Part shown: in pieces, positions 9,485-18,702 of the stretch
Numbering within the stretch: position 1 is the first letter of the stretch
Layout: every line of letters begins with the position of its first letter
NCBI GenBank assembly: GCA_000403335.2
Contig: KE159628.1
Coordinates: forward strand, 380,655-444,654
Direction: 5' to 3'
From: Lachnospiraceae bacterium MD335
GTDB taxonomy: Bacteria; Bacillota; Clostridia; Lachnospirales; Lachnospiraceae
DNA: 64,000 bases
Made by a program: the position numbers and the translations under genes
Notes under the pieces: model-generated
Database searches by the model: none
What the model was told of the DNA's origin: nothing
What the model saw: the letters and a program-made list of their open reading frames with translations, nothing else

Positions 9485-10714
9485 TCACACGTCCTCTCCT
9501 GCGGCAAATAACTTCTCAGTATGGGTAAGCGCTCCGACTTTTTCAAGACTTCCCAACACCCTCCCTTTTTCCTCGCCATTTTCCGCAAACTGGTAGACTG
9601 GCTTCGTCACAATTTCGCCATCTGCAAATCCGATGATTTCCGTAATTTCCATTACCCTGCGCGATTTATCACGCAATCTGCCCAAGTGGACAATGACATC
9701 CACCCCAGATGCAATCTGCCTTCTAACCGCGGCAAGCGGCAGTTCCATGCCCATAAGAATCATTGTTTCAAGTCTCGAAAGCATATCTCTAGCAGAATTT
9801 GCATGACCTGTCGAAAGGCTTCCGTCATGACCTGTATTCAACGCCTGAAGCATGTCAATTGCTTCGCTTCCTCTCACCTCGCCGACAATAATTCTGTCAG
9901 GACGCATACGCAAAGACGATTTGATTAAATCCCTGATTGTTATCGCTTTTGCGCCCTCTGCATTTGCGTTTCTTGTTTCAAGACGCACAAGATTTGGTAT
10001 GCCCTGTAACTGCAGCTCTGCCGCGTCCTCTATTGTAATAATCCGTTCACTTTTGGGAATATCATGCGATAATGCATTTAGAAATGTTGTTTTTCCGGAA
10101 CCTGTTCCGCCGCTGATAAATATATTGTAGCCTGCCCGAACAAGCTTTGCCAGTTCTGCTGCCGCTTCTGCCGTAATTGAACCAAACCGTATCAGATCTT
10201 CCATTAATATAGGCTTGTCCGGAAATCGTCTGATTGTCACAATCGGACCATTTAATGCCACAGGCGCAAGCACGATATTAACACGCGCACCGTTTTCAAG
10301 CCTTGCATCCACAATCGGCGACGCCTCATTTACGGCTCTGTTGCATTTTGCTACAATCTGTTGTATGACATCCTCGAGCTTATCCTGCGTGTCAAACTGC
10401 TTATCCCACTCATAAATATGTCCTGCCTTCTCAATAAAAATATTTTCCGTACCGTTTATCATAATTTCCGTCACATCATTTGAGTCTATAAGCTCCTGCA
10501 ATATATCCATCTTTCTGATGGAATAAAATATACTCTTTCCAAGCTCCTGCCGTTGCGCTAAGGAGAGCCCGCAAATGCGTCCAAGACCCACAATCTGACT
10601 GTCAATCATCTCTTGTATCTCCTCATCCGAAACTTCTCTTGATAAGTCGATACACCCGCGCACACTGTTCGCGATACGCTGTCTCCATTCTTCATATTTT
10701 GTATTACAGCCCAT
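9485..10714 (-). CDS. CpaF/TadA pilus assembly ATPase
   Basis: A 409-residue secretion ATPase of the T2SSE/VirB11 superfamily. It has Walker A GGTGSGKTT near residue 203, the Asp box TIEDAAELQ, Walker B region RIIVGEVRGSEA and the His box TGHDGSLSTGHANSARD. Length is normal. It hydrolyses ATP to drive polymerisation of Flp pilin through the TadB/TadC platform. Its start overlaps the end of the TadZ-like gene by 11 bases, which implies coupling. Another, truncated CpaF-type gene (50540-50879) belongs to a mobile-element remnant and is separate. Confidence 0.93.
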   Translation of the reverse strand: MGCNTKYEEWRQRIANSVRGCIDLSREVSDEEIQEMIDSQIVGLGRICGLSLAQRQELGKSIFYSIRKMDILQELIDSNDVTEIMINGTENIFIEKAGHIYEWDKQFDTQDKLEDVIQQIVAKCNRAVNEASPIVDARLENGARVNIVLAPVALNGPIVTIRRFPDKPILMEDLIRFGSITAEAAAELAKLVRAGYNIFISGGTGSGKTTFLNALSHDIPKSERIITIEDAAELQLQGIPNLVRLETRNANAEGAKAITIRDLIKSSLRMRPDRIIVGEVRGSEAIDMLQALNTGHDGSLSTGHANSARDMLSRLETMILMGMELPLAAVRRQIASGVDVIVHLGRLRDKSRRVMEITEIIGFADGEIVTKPVYQFAENGEEKGRVLGSLEKVGALTHTEKLFAAGEDV

Positions 10715-11708
10715 TCTGTTCCATAATTCCTTTCATATGTGCCCCAAGCGCGGAAGCCGAAAGCTGAGCCAGGTTTGATGCTGCACTCTCCCAGCCTGCA
10801 GGTACGTCAAAACATATACTTTTTCTGCACATTGCTCCAAGCTCCTTACTTTTCATCAGTCGTTCAAATTGCCTATACATTGCTTTCGAAAATGCATCTC
10901 TTGCAGATAAAACATAAAGCAATTCACAAGTCTCCAAAAAAAAGTAAAATCCTTTGCAGGTTTCCGTCAAATCCATCACGACATGCGAATATCCTCCGCT
11001 GTGTATAAGGCTGGCTGCACATCGTTTCCACTCCTCCTCCGTAATAGAATGCAAATCCCCAAAGTCCAACGCCGGCGGCAGATAATCTACACCATGTATC
11101 GTCTTCTTTATCCCTTCCAGCTTATACGGAAGCTTGTCCGAATGTTTCAAGACAAAATACATAAAATCCGTAATATCCGACTCATATGTAATACCCAAAA
11201 GCTCTTCAAATCCTGAAAACGGCTGCATGCTCAAGTAAAGCACTTTATTTCCCATATCCGAAAGAATCTGTGCCGCCGCAAGCGCCGTGGCACTCTGCGC
11301 TTTATGCCTGTCAGGTGCATAAAAGACAACAAGTTTTGCCGCTGTCTGGCATTTATGCTCTATGCTGACACATTCTTCATCCAAAGCAAAAGCATCAAGC
11401 ACCTGACCAATCAGCTTTTCCATTGACTGAAATTTTGGAATACTGCTGTATGGCGCCGTATCCGCATGACCGTCCTCCTGTAAAATAAAAATTTTTTGCG
11501 CCGTTATATTTATGACATCTGTGTCATAAATCCCCTCACTCACAAGCAAAATTGCAAAGCCTTCCTCCTTTGACGATAACAACGCCTCTTCTATGGAAGA
11601 AAATATCACTACCTCAAAACCTGCCGGATTTTTCTTGGAAAGATATGCCTGCAGCATTGCCAAATACTCTTTATCCTGATCACATATCGCCAGTTTTCTA
11701 CTGTTCAT
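10704..11708 (-). CDS. TadZ/CpaE-like localisation protein, degenerate P-loop
   Basis: A 334-residue protein with a receiver-like N-terminal domain (KLAICDQDKEYLAML, about 1-115) and a ParA/MinD-like C-terminal domain. The expected deviant Walker A (KGGxGKT) is replaced by YAPDRHKAQSATALAAAQIL, so ATP hydrolysis is doubtful. The fold is still suggested by GNKVLYLSMQPF and SHVVMDLT. TadZ/CpaE proteins place the pilus machine at a site in the cell. Position before cpaF is the canonical Tad order. Confidence 0.75.
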   Translation of the reverse strand: MNSRKLAICDQDKEYLAMLQAYLSKKNPAGFEVVIFSSIEEALLSSKEEGFAILLVSEGIYDTDVINITAQKIFILQEDGHADTAPYSSIPKFQSMEKLIGQVLDAFALDEECVSIEHKCQTAAKLVVFYAPDRHKAQSATALAAAQILSDMGNKVLYLSMQPFSGFEELLGITYESDITDFMYFVLKHSDKLPYKLEGIKKTIHGVDYLPPALDFGDLHSITEEEWKRCAASLIHSGGYSHVVMDLTETCKGFYFFLETCELLYVLSARDAFSKAMYRQFERLMKSKELGAMCRKSICFDVPAGWESAASNLAQLSASALGAHMKGIMEQNGL

Positions 11709-11729
11709 CCTAAACCTCCCCGCTATTCG

Positions 11730-12230
11730 TCAATAGATTCCTGCGCACATTATAATTAAACTGATAAATGCCGGTACTGACAGTCTGATAACACATCGTT
11801 TATTGTTTTTGTCTACCTTATACTCATCAATGCTCTGCGTGCACACTGCCTTTCTTAAATATCCTCCAAAGTAAATAAGTCTCTCTCTGCTTTCGCAAAA
11901 CAACAGCATTTTTATGATTGCTATGACTGCTGCAGCCATAAACGTGATTAACAGATATTGCATCAAACGCATTCCCTGAATAAAACATCCTGCCATCATC
12001 AGAAGCTTTACATCACCCGCACCCAGTCCTCCCATAAGATAAAACGGATAAAATACAGCAAAGACTATTGCCATCGCCATGCATGCCAAGAGCATTCTGC
12101 CAATAGAATATGACACACATGTCATAAACAGACCCGATACCATTCCGGCAAGAATACATGCATTGGGTATTTTGTAAAACCGCAAATCCGTATACACGAC
12201 GGCGCAAAATATAGCGATAAGAATTATCAT
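11730..12230 (-). CDS. A24 prepilin peptidase (CpaA/TadV-type), second copy
   Basis: A 166-residue membrane protein with both catalytic aspartates in standard context: VVYTDLRFYKIPNA near residue 15 and GGLGAGDVKLLMMAG near residue 72. It should process Flp/TadE-type prepilins. It is the first gene of the leftward Tad operon, and a TATAAT-like sequence lies on the minus strand at 12260-12255. Compared with the peptidase at 4182-4610 it keeps the KIPN motif, so this is the more canonical copy. Confidence 0.88.
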   Translation of the reverse strand: MIILIAIFCAVVYTDLRFYKIPNACILAGMVSGLFMTCVSYSIGRMLLACMAMAIVFAVFYPFYLMGGLGAGDVKLLMMAGCFIQGMRLMQYLLITFMAAAVIAIIKMLLFCESRERLIYFGGYLRKAVCTQSIDEYKVDKNNKRCVIRLSVPAFISLIIMCAGIY

Positions 12231-12559
12231 ATTCTTATGTTCCTTTCGTGTTACATTATATTGTTTTGTATTTTATTTTAATTTGTGAAAATTTGTCGGA
12301 AACCGACGGAATATTTTTGTGTTTTATGTCAACTTACTGCTGACAGTTATTGACTATAGCACAATAAAAAAATATTGTCCACCCTTATTTTATATTTTGT
12401 TAAATTCTACCAATAAGAGCAAACAATATTTTTTATTTTTTATGTATTTTCATGGCAATTTTCTTGCATAAAACAACTATACAAAATCTATACTATAAAT
12501 AAAATGATGTTTACAATACAGCCGCATTTGTACGCACATTCAATATGAAAGGACAGCCT
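12231..12559. other. Divergent intergenic region between Tad operon and DUF2508-type gene
   Basis: About 330 AT-rich bases. It must hold promoters for the leftward Tad operon and the rightward DUF2508-type gene. Visible candidates are TATAAT on the minus strand at 12260-12255 and a TTGCAT/TATACT pair with long (19-base) spacing near 12473-12503 on the plus strand. A small hairpin TCGG-AAA-CCGA lies near 12297. No gene is seen. Confidence 0.4.
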
Positions 12560-12931
12560 ATGAAAACATATTTCAGCCTCAAAAAGATACTTAACCCTTC
12601 CTCCGCCAATTCGTCAGGCACTACCGACGCACCGGCTGCGCTGACTCCGCGCGAACTTCTGCTCTCCGATATTGAAAAGACACAGCACGCTCTTGAAATC
12701 GCATATTCCGGTTTCGACAACGTGACAGACCCTGATTTGATTGACTGCTATATCTACGAAATTGACTCCGCGCTCAAACGCTACCGTTTTCTGCTTCAGC
12801 AGGCAGAACGCATGCAGCTCTATGAACAATACACTGCATGCGACTCCTTTGATTCCTATGATGATTTTGAGGACGATGCGCTTCCCACCATTCCGGCTAT
12901 GCCATATAACCTCTCTTTGCATCATAATTGA
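12560..12931 (+). CDS. DUF2508 (YaaL-like) family protein
   Basis: A 123-residue acidic protein. The central DIEKTQHALEIAYSGFDNV and DPDLIDCYIYEIDSA segments match the helical DUF2508/YaaL family of Firmicutes, whose function is unknown. The start at 12560 is favoured by AAAGGA six bases upstream. The last 35 bases overlap the 3' end of the convergent fliS gene, so both transcripts must read into each other. No link to motility is established apart from this position. Confidence 0.7.
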   Translation: MKTYFSLKKILNPSSANSSGTTDAPAALTPRELLLSDIEKTQHALEIAYSGFDNVTDPDLIDCYIYEIDSALKRYRFLLQQAERMQLYEQYTACDSFDSYDDFEDDALPTIPAMPYNLSLHHN

Positions 12932-13373
12932 CAAGACTCTCGCTTACGTCTGTCCTTCCGTAAGTAAGACCGGCATAAACATCCTGAATATTGTCCATAA
13001 GCGGCTCTGATTTGTCCTCTTTGCTTATGGTATGATACGCGTCATGGAGCTTTGTAAATATCATTTTCAGCACATCAAGATTGTCTGTCTTGTTTGCGAA
13101 AATATCATTTGCAAGCTCTCTGTCTGCGAAACAGTATATCGCAAACAAATTCTTTGAAAGCTCATATTGAAAGTTCAGGCTTGTGCGCATCTGCCCGATG
13201 CACTCTCTCGCAAGTTTAAGATTGCGCACAAACTCCTGTTTATCTTCTGCTTCATATGCCTTTACCGCATCCTCTAAGTATACCAAAAGCATTTCATATA
13301 CAATTACGACAAGCTGTGTACGGTTCGCCTGCGTTATACGTCTTGTAAAAATTTGTTTGTTTTCCTTCGTCAT
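12897..13373 (-). CDS. fliS: FliS, flagellin export chaperone
   Basis: A 158-residue, mostly helical protein. The RRITQANRTQLVVIVYEMLL and YLEDAVKAYE segments correspond to the FliS start and first helices, where QANRTQLVV replaces the usual NSPEKLIL-type motif. FliS holds newly made flagellin unfolded by binding its C-terminal D0 segment. It lies 41 bases downstream of the flagellin gene on the same strand, which supports the call. Confidence 0.82.
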   Translation of the reverse strand: MTKENKQIFTRRITQANRTQLVVIVYEMLLVYLEDAVKAYEAEDKQEFVRNLKLARECIGQMRTSLNFQYELSKNLFAIYCFADRELANDIFANKTDNLDVLKMIFTKLHDAYHTISKEDKSEPLMDNIQDVYAGLTYGRTDVSESLVNYDAKRGYMA

Positions 13374-13414
13374 ATCAATCCCCCATGTCGCCGAGCTATC
13401 TTATTTTAATCCTT

Positions 13415-15109
13415 TTATTGCAATAACTGCAATACCTGCTGCGGTCTTTCATTTGCCTGCGCAAGCATAGACGTTGACGCCTGAACAAGCACCTGTACGG
13501 TTGAGTATTCTGTCATCTCCGTTGCCATATCGACATCCATGATGCGTGAATATGCTGCAGTCATGTTTTCCTCTGTTGTATCAAGATTTGTTATAATATG
13601 CTCCAAACGGTTTGCATATGCACCGATTTTTGCACGTACACCGGAAAGATAATTAATCGCTTTTCCAATCGTATCAATTGCCGCGGTTGCCTTATCTTCC
13701 GTTGAAATATTGAGATTATCTACACCCATATACAATGTGCTAAGATTCGGAATTTCAATTGCAAGAATCTGTCCTTCGTTTGCACCCACCTGAATCTGCA
13801 TTGCGCCCATTCCCGTAATATTGAGCTTAACACAATCATCCTTCGTATTTCCGCCGACAACAAACGTGGTCTTGGTGGTCTCCTTCATCTGATAAAGATA
13901 ATCATTCATTGTATATTCTTTTTTATCACCGTCTGAAATTGTCGGGTCTGCATTGATATTTTTAGACTCCTGATGCAAAACCAACTCCATATTCTGATTA
14001 ACCTCATTGCCCGCCGCATCCGTGCACTTATAGTCAATCTTCATGCTCGCTTTGCCATTCGCATCAATATCGCATGTCATATTCGTTATCTCAACATTTG
14101 TTTCATTTCTGTCCTTAAAGTATTCTTCAAGACTTTGTGCAATGCTTCTGTAATCGTCCTCAGAAACAGCATTAACACCTTTTTCTCCACCCACATTAAT
14201 CAGATTAATATTATAGCGGACTGTCGTAGCCGTAGATACCGCTACGGATACGTTTCTGTAAGTATATGTGCTATAGGTTGTCGTAGCGACTGCAGTCGAT
14301 GCAAGGCTGCTGTATGTCGAAGTTGTCACGGCGTCCCTGTCATTTATGGCAAGCTTTACTTCAAAATCGCCCTGTGCCTTAATGACAATATTATCATCCT
14401 CAATTGTCACAAGCGAATCGTCAGGAAATGCCTTAATACCGCTTATATCATTATAATTTGCCAACTGATCGCTCTTGATCAATGCATTCTTCACATCATC
14501 AGCGCTGCTTACTTCATAGCTGCTTTCGCTCTCGATGTTCTTAATCGATTTGTCCTCTCCTGTGTAAGTTGTCGTATTATCCTCATAGTGATAATACTCA
14601 ATCTGACCAACCACATAAGTACCGCTTGCAACGCCGTCTGTATAAGACATTACCTTCACATTTTCCGTATTAGAATACCCCTTATATGCAAATGTACCGT
14701 CAAGGAGACTCTGTGCGTTAAACTCTGTTGTTTCTGCAATTCTGTCAAGCTCCGCAACTAATTCGTCAATCTCAAGCTGTATCTGCTTTCTGTCATCGTC
14801 CGAATTTGTACCGTTTGCCGACTGGATTGCAAGCTCGTTCATTCTCTGCAAAATGTCGTGCATCTCCGCCATCGCACCGTCAGCAGTATTTACAACGGAA
14901 AGACCGTCATTTGAATTTTGGTTCGCACGCATCAGACTCTTAATCTGCGCATCCATTTTTCTCGCAATGGCAAGACCTGCCGCATTATCGGATGCCTTAT
15001 TGATTTTAAGGCCGCTCGACAATCTTAATGTAGAATTGGAAAGCCTTGTATCATTATTTGCCAACGCATTTTGTGCTATTACCGATGAAACATTGAAATT
15101 TACTCTCAT
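13415..15109 (-). CDS. Flagellin
   Basis: A 564-residue flagellin, longer than the common 270-400. The N-terminal D0/D1 region (1-140) has SNSTLRLSSGLKINKASDNA and NDGLSVVNTADGAMAE, and the C-terminal part has a DVDMATEMTEYSTVQVLVQA segment ending in LLQ. Residues of about 160-450 form an inserted variable domain, probably exposed on the filament. GGAGG precedes the start by 7 bases. It is the middle gene of a DUF6240-type / flagellin / fliS unit that a sigma-28-like promoter at 18507-18480 could drive. Confidence 0.96.
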   Translation of the reverse strand: MRVNFNVSSVIAQNALANNDTRLSNSTLRLSSGLKINKASDNAAGLAIARKMDAQIKSLMRANQNSNDGLSVVNTADGAMAEMHDILQRMNELAIQSANGTNSDDDRKQIQLEIDELVAELDRIAETTEFNAQSLLDGTFAYKGYSNTENVKVMSYTDGVASGTYVVGQIEYYHYEDNTTTYTGEDKSIKNIESESSYEVSSADDVKNALIKSDQLANYNDISGIKAFPDDSLVTIEDDNIVIKAQGDFEVKLAINDRDAVTTSTYSSLASTAVATTTYSTYTYRNVSVAVSTATTVRYNINLINVGGEKGVNAVSEDDYRSIAQSLEEYFKDRNETNVEITNMTCDIDANGKASMKIDYKCTDAAGNEVNQNMELVLHQESKNINADPTISDGDKKEYTMNDYLYQMKETTKTTFVVGGNTKDDCVKLNITGMGAMQIQVGANEGQILAIEIPNLSTLYMGVDNLNISTEDKATAAIDTIGKAINYLSGVRAKIGAYANRLEHIITNLDTTEENMTAAYSRIMDVDMATEMTEYSTVQVLVQASTSMLAQANERPQQVLQLLQ

Positions 15110-15130
15110 TATTTAACCTCCGCTTTGTTG

Positions 15131-18100
15131 TTATCTGAATGCTGTTAAAAACGCCTTTGCTGTCTGATAAAGTTCTGCTGTCGATACCCCGTTATCCATG
15201 CCCCTTGGCTGTCTGTCCTGACCAAATCTACCCAAATCAAGCGAATTTGACTGCACAAGACCAATACTGACTTTCTTTGTGTTTTCGCCGGAAAGTCCTC
15301 CTTTTATCGTCTGTTCAAGCTCTTCAAGCATTTCCTTACCTGTTTTCTTTTCGTATACCACCATACCCGAAATGCCCTTGGCTGTCACATCAAACTCCGC
15401 TGCCACTTTTCCAAGCTGCTCCGTCTCAAAGGTCACGGCTACTTTTCCCGCCTCTGCCGCATTGTGGTGTATTTTCAGATTTACCGAGGTAATCTCGCCG
15501 TTTATGTTCATAGGAACTTCATAATTTTCCTCTTTCGCAAGATTTCCTGCAAGTGTCAAACCTTTATATAAAGATTGTGCCGCCTTGACATCAATACGCG
15601 AAACACCCTTTCGGTCCATAATCTTTTCGACTGCTTTTCCTGCTTCGCTGATAATCTCTTTATACGCTTCGTTTGCACTTTCTTTGTTTGTCAGCGCATC
15701 TGTAAAACGCCGCGACTTCTCCAAAATGCTCTGTTCAGCATCATTTATAGTACTATTATCTACAGTACCGTCATCATCCTGCGTGTCTGAAGATACGCCT
15801 TCATCTGCTTCGGAAGGCGCCGATTTTTGAACAATCTGTCTAAAAAGCGAACCTCTGTCAAGTATCAGCATTTCTGCCGCCTGAATATTGTCTACACTGA
15901 CTGACTGACCGTACGCAATCAAAGATTCAATTACCTGTTCGTCAACTTTTTGTACTTCATGCAGACTCTCCTGATAATTCCTAAGATTTTCCTGTCTCCA
16001 CTGCTCCTGCTTTTCCTGACTTTCTGACATCTGTGTCATTTTTATGCTGTCTGCAAACGCTTCGATTGTTGTCGTTTCCGACAGCTCCACATCTTTAAGC
16101 TTCTCCACATCTGTCTTTTTTGCAAGCTCCGTATTAATTTCCCCGGAAAGTCTCGCATAATACTGTTCCTGCTCACGCTGACCGGAATTATCGGAATTTT
16201 CTTTATGAAATCCACTCATGATCTGCTCATCAATCGCCTTGCCTTTTGCAATCAGTTCTTCAAGCGCGCCAAAACCGTCATCAACGCGAATATCCATATT
16301 TTTGTCCGCGGCAGTTCTAATCGCCGAAAGCATATTTTTGAAATTCATCTGCGCACCTGTCGCAACTACGCTTCCGATAACCGCTCCGTCTGTCCGCTCA
16401 ATCTGTCTGAAAAGTCTGTAGATACCGATATATGCCTCGCGTTCTGTCTCCGAAATTGTTCCCGCTCTGTCAAGCTTCTGCAAAAAGGTCGAATATTTTT
16501 CCGCATCTTCAGCAAAATCCCTGTTCTTGTCGTTTAAATATTCGTCAAGTTCTTCCATCGTCATTTCAAGCGGATTCTTTTGCTCTCTTATCATCTGAAG
16601 CGTTGTCGCAGGTGTCATTCGGTCTATTACACCATTGATTTTGCTGTCCGCCTCTTTCACCGCATTAATGTTTTCCTCGCTGATTTCCATACTGTTGTAT
16701 CCAAGTATGCGTACAGCTCTTCTGTTAGATTCACTCGTTTCCAAGCCCATATCTTCCAAAATGTCATCAACATTGCGGAATGCCTTGCTGATTTTGTCTC
16801 CCAAATCTTTTCTCGGAGCAGTCATCAGCGTTTCGTATGCCTGTGATGCCTGCCTTTGCTGGTTTTGGTTCTGACCCTTGTTCTCCTGTGAAAGCTCATT
16901 TTGAAGCGCGGCTCCGTCCTCATGAATACGGTTTATCGTATAGGACTGTGCACTCATTACCAGTTTTCCAATGAGTGCCACGGGCATTCCCGCAATTGCC
17001 TTGGTCTTGGCAATGGTCTCTTCAAATAAAAGCGCTCTCTGCGCGTTTTCTTCTGCACTTGCACCTTGGAACAGCACGGCTCTTATAGACTCCTCTGCTG
17101 CTTTCAGCGCATCCACAACCTTAGAAAGTTCCGTCGTATCAATCGAAATGCCTGCCTTTAAAAGGTGCCTGTTTGCTTCCTCCGTCATCATAAGACGGAT
17201 TTCCTCAAGCTGTCGTTTTGCTTCGATTTCTTTCAGGGAAACTTCGTCTGTATTCACACCCGCCGGATTTTGTACCGTTGTCTGTGCCTGTGACGCATCA
17301 ATCTGTTTTTGTGCCTCCGAAAGGTTTTTAATCGTTATTTCATCACCGGATTCTGCAACTGCATGAACTGCCTCATCCGAAATGCCTTCTACATCCTCTA
17401 AAATTTCCTTTGCCTGCTCTGCAATGGAAGTCTCTCCTGTCATCAATGCTTTCGTCGGTGTTTTTCCATTTTCCAATGCAGTAACACAAATCTCTTCCAA
17501 CTGCTTCAAGTCCATCGGAAGCTTTAATTCCTTCAAATCTGACACAAGTGTCAGATTTTCAACATTCAGTTCTATTCCCGATTCAACAAGCCATTTGGCA
17601 TTTTCCAATGCCGCGCTTTTGGTTTTCTCATCCGTATCCAGTCCTGCCTGACTTATCACGGAATTAAGCTGTTTCTCAAGGTTCTTCCAATCAATGCTGT
17701 CGGCTTTTTTCGCATAATAGCTTCCGCCGCCTGCAATACCTTCACTGTAGTAGCCCTGCGCCTGCTGCATATTTCCCGTACTTGAAAACTGCGCTTTATA
17801 AATGTTTTCGATTGTGGGAGTCTTGTGATTTACAACCATATATTTTATGGCTTCATCTGAAATATCCGTGATTCCCGATGCTTCCATAATGGCGCCCACA
17901 AGCGCCTCTATGTTCTCATTTGTGACAGGAATGTCACTTTTTGAAAGCATATTTGACAAATCGCCCGCAAGGGTTTCGGCATTTATCCTGCTTCCTGTAA
18001 TCTCTTCTATTTTATCAACATCCAAATCATCATTATAGCCTGTAACTTCCACCCCTGCCTGCGCAAGCGTCACCTTAATCTTATCTACGATATTTACATA

Positions 18101-18421
18101 CGTTTCAACGTCTACTTTTGCGGGGTTAAAACCTTCCTCCTGCATTTTTTGGAGATCTTCCCCTGAAACGCAATTAGACATCACTATCATAAAGTCTTTT
18201 TGGACACTAACGTCAGTGTTAGCCGCCTGCTGCATAATCTCATCTGCGGTCAATCCGTGACCATATGCCTCGTTATCCATAACTTTATCAGCGATGTCTA
18301 ATTGAAAGCCACGGCTGCGTACTTCCTGCGCAGCCGTCTGTGGCTTATATGTAGTTGTCGTAATATTTTCGGTGCCTGCCGGCGCAGTAGTGGAAACCTG
18401 TGAATCAAACGTAATATTCAT
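15131..18421 (-). CDS. Very large DUF6240-type protein, flagellin-linked
   Basis: A 1096-residue, acidic, mostly helical protein with no signal peptide or membrane segment. It resembles the DUF6240 family of Lachnospiraceae. The C-terminal 130 residues contain VPMNINGEITSVNLKIHHN and GKVAVTFETEQLGKVAAEF, which recall the C-terminal domain of flagellar hook-length control proteins (FliK type). That likeness is my inference. Its place directly upstream of flagellin and behind a sigma-28-like promoter also points to motility. The start ATG at 18421 (MNITFDS) has GGGGA upstream; the frame is open to 18445. Confidence 0.65.
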   Translation of the reverse strand: MNITFDSQVSTTAPAGTENITTTTYKPQTAAQEVRSRGFQLDIADKVMDNEAYGHGLTADEIMQQAANTDVSVQKDFMIVMSNCVSGEDLQKMQEEGFNPAKVDVETYVNIVDKIKVTLAQAGVEVTGYNDDLDVDKIEEITGSRINAETLAGDLSNMLSKSDIPVTNENIEALVGAIMEASGITDISDEAIKYMVVNHKTPTIENIYKAQFSSTGNMQQAQGYYSEGIAGGGSYYAKKADSIDWKNLEKQLNSVISQAGLDTDEKTKSAALENAKWLVESGIELNVENLTLVSDLKELKLPMDLKQLEEICVTALENGKTPTKALMTGETSIAEQAKEILEDVEGISDEAVHAVAESGDEITIKNLSEAQKQIDASQAQTTVQNPAGVNTDEVSLKEIEAKRQLEEIRLMMTEEANRHLLKAGISIDTTELSKVVDALKAAEESIRAVLFQGASAEENAQRALLFEETIAKTKAIAGMPVALIGKLVMSAQSYTINRIHEDGAALQNELSQENKGQNQNQQRQASQAYETLMTAPRKDLGDKISKAFRNVDDILEDMGLETSESNRRAVRILGYNSMEISEENINAVKEADSKINGVIDRMTPATTLQMIREQKNPLEMTMEELDEYLNDKNRDFAEDAEKYSTFLQKLDRAGTISETEREAYIGIYRLFRQIERTDGAVIGSVVATGAQMNFKNMLSAIRTAADKNMDIRVDDGFGALEELIAKGKAIDEQIMSGFHKENSDNSGQREQEQYYARLSGEINTELAKKTDVEKLKDVELSETTTIEAFADSIKMTQMSESQEKQEQWRQENLRNYQESLHEVQKVDEQVIESLIAYGQSVSVDNIQAAEMLILDRGSLFRQIVQKSAPSEADEGVSSDTQDDDGTVDNSTINDAEQSILEKSRRFTDALTNKESANEAYKEIISEAGKAVEKIMDRKGVSRIDVKAAQSLYKGLTLAGNLAKEENYEVPMNINGEITSVNLKIHHNAAEAGKVAVTFETEQLGKVAAEFDVTAKGISGMVVYEKKTGKEMLEELEQTIKGGLSGENTKKVSIGLVQSNSLDLGRFGQDRQPRGMDNGVSTAELYQTAKAFLTAFR

Positions 18422-18479
18422 ACAAATTCCCCATACCTTCCGCATAAAAATAAATTTATTATGTCATTGTCTAATAAGT

Positions 18480-18507
18480 ATGTCGGAATTATTTGTAAAA
18501 AACTTTA
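18480..18507 (-). promoter_or_regulatory. Sigma-28-like promoter for the DUF6240/flagellin/fliS unit
   Basis: On the minus strand TAAAGTTT (18507-18500) is followed after 12 bases by TCCGACAT (18487-18480), close to the sigma-D/28 consensus TAAAGTTT and GCCGATAA. It sits about 60 bases before the large DUF6240-type gene. The remaining bases to 18702 are AT-rich leader for the divergent yfhO-type gene. Confidence 0.7.
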
Positions 18508-18702
18508 GAGTGGGAGGGAAAGAATATCCCAAACGGACTTTTGCCGCAAATTTGTGCATAATAGATAACATAATGAACAACAAAAAATAGTAAAGAAATA
18601 TTATTGCTAATTCTTGACAATTTGTGATAAAATTATTAAATTGTTAAAATATTATAAAATACATTTTAATTTACATAAAGAAATAAACAAGGAGATGGGC
18701 AA

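Noticed and set aside
13973-14761. 262-codon frame opposite flagellin
   Set aside because: Antisense shadow of the variable flagellin domain, with very high Ile/Cys content and no ribosome site.
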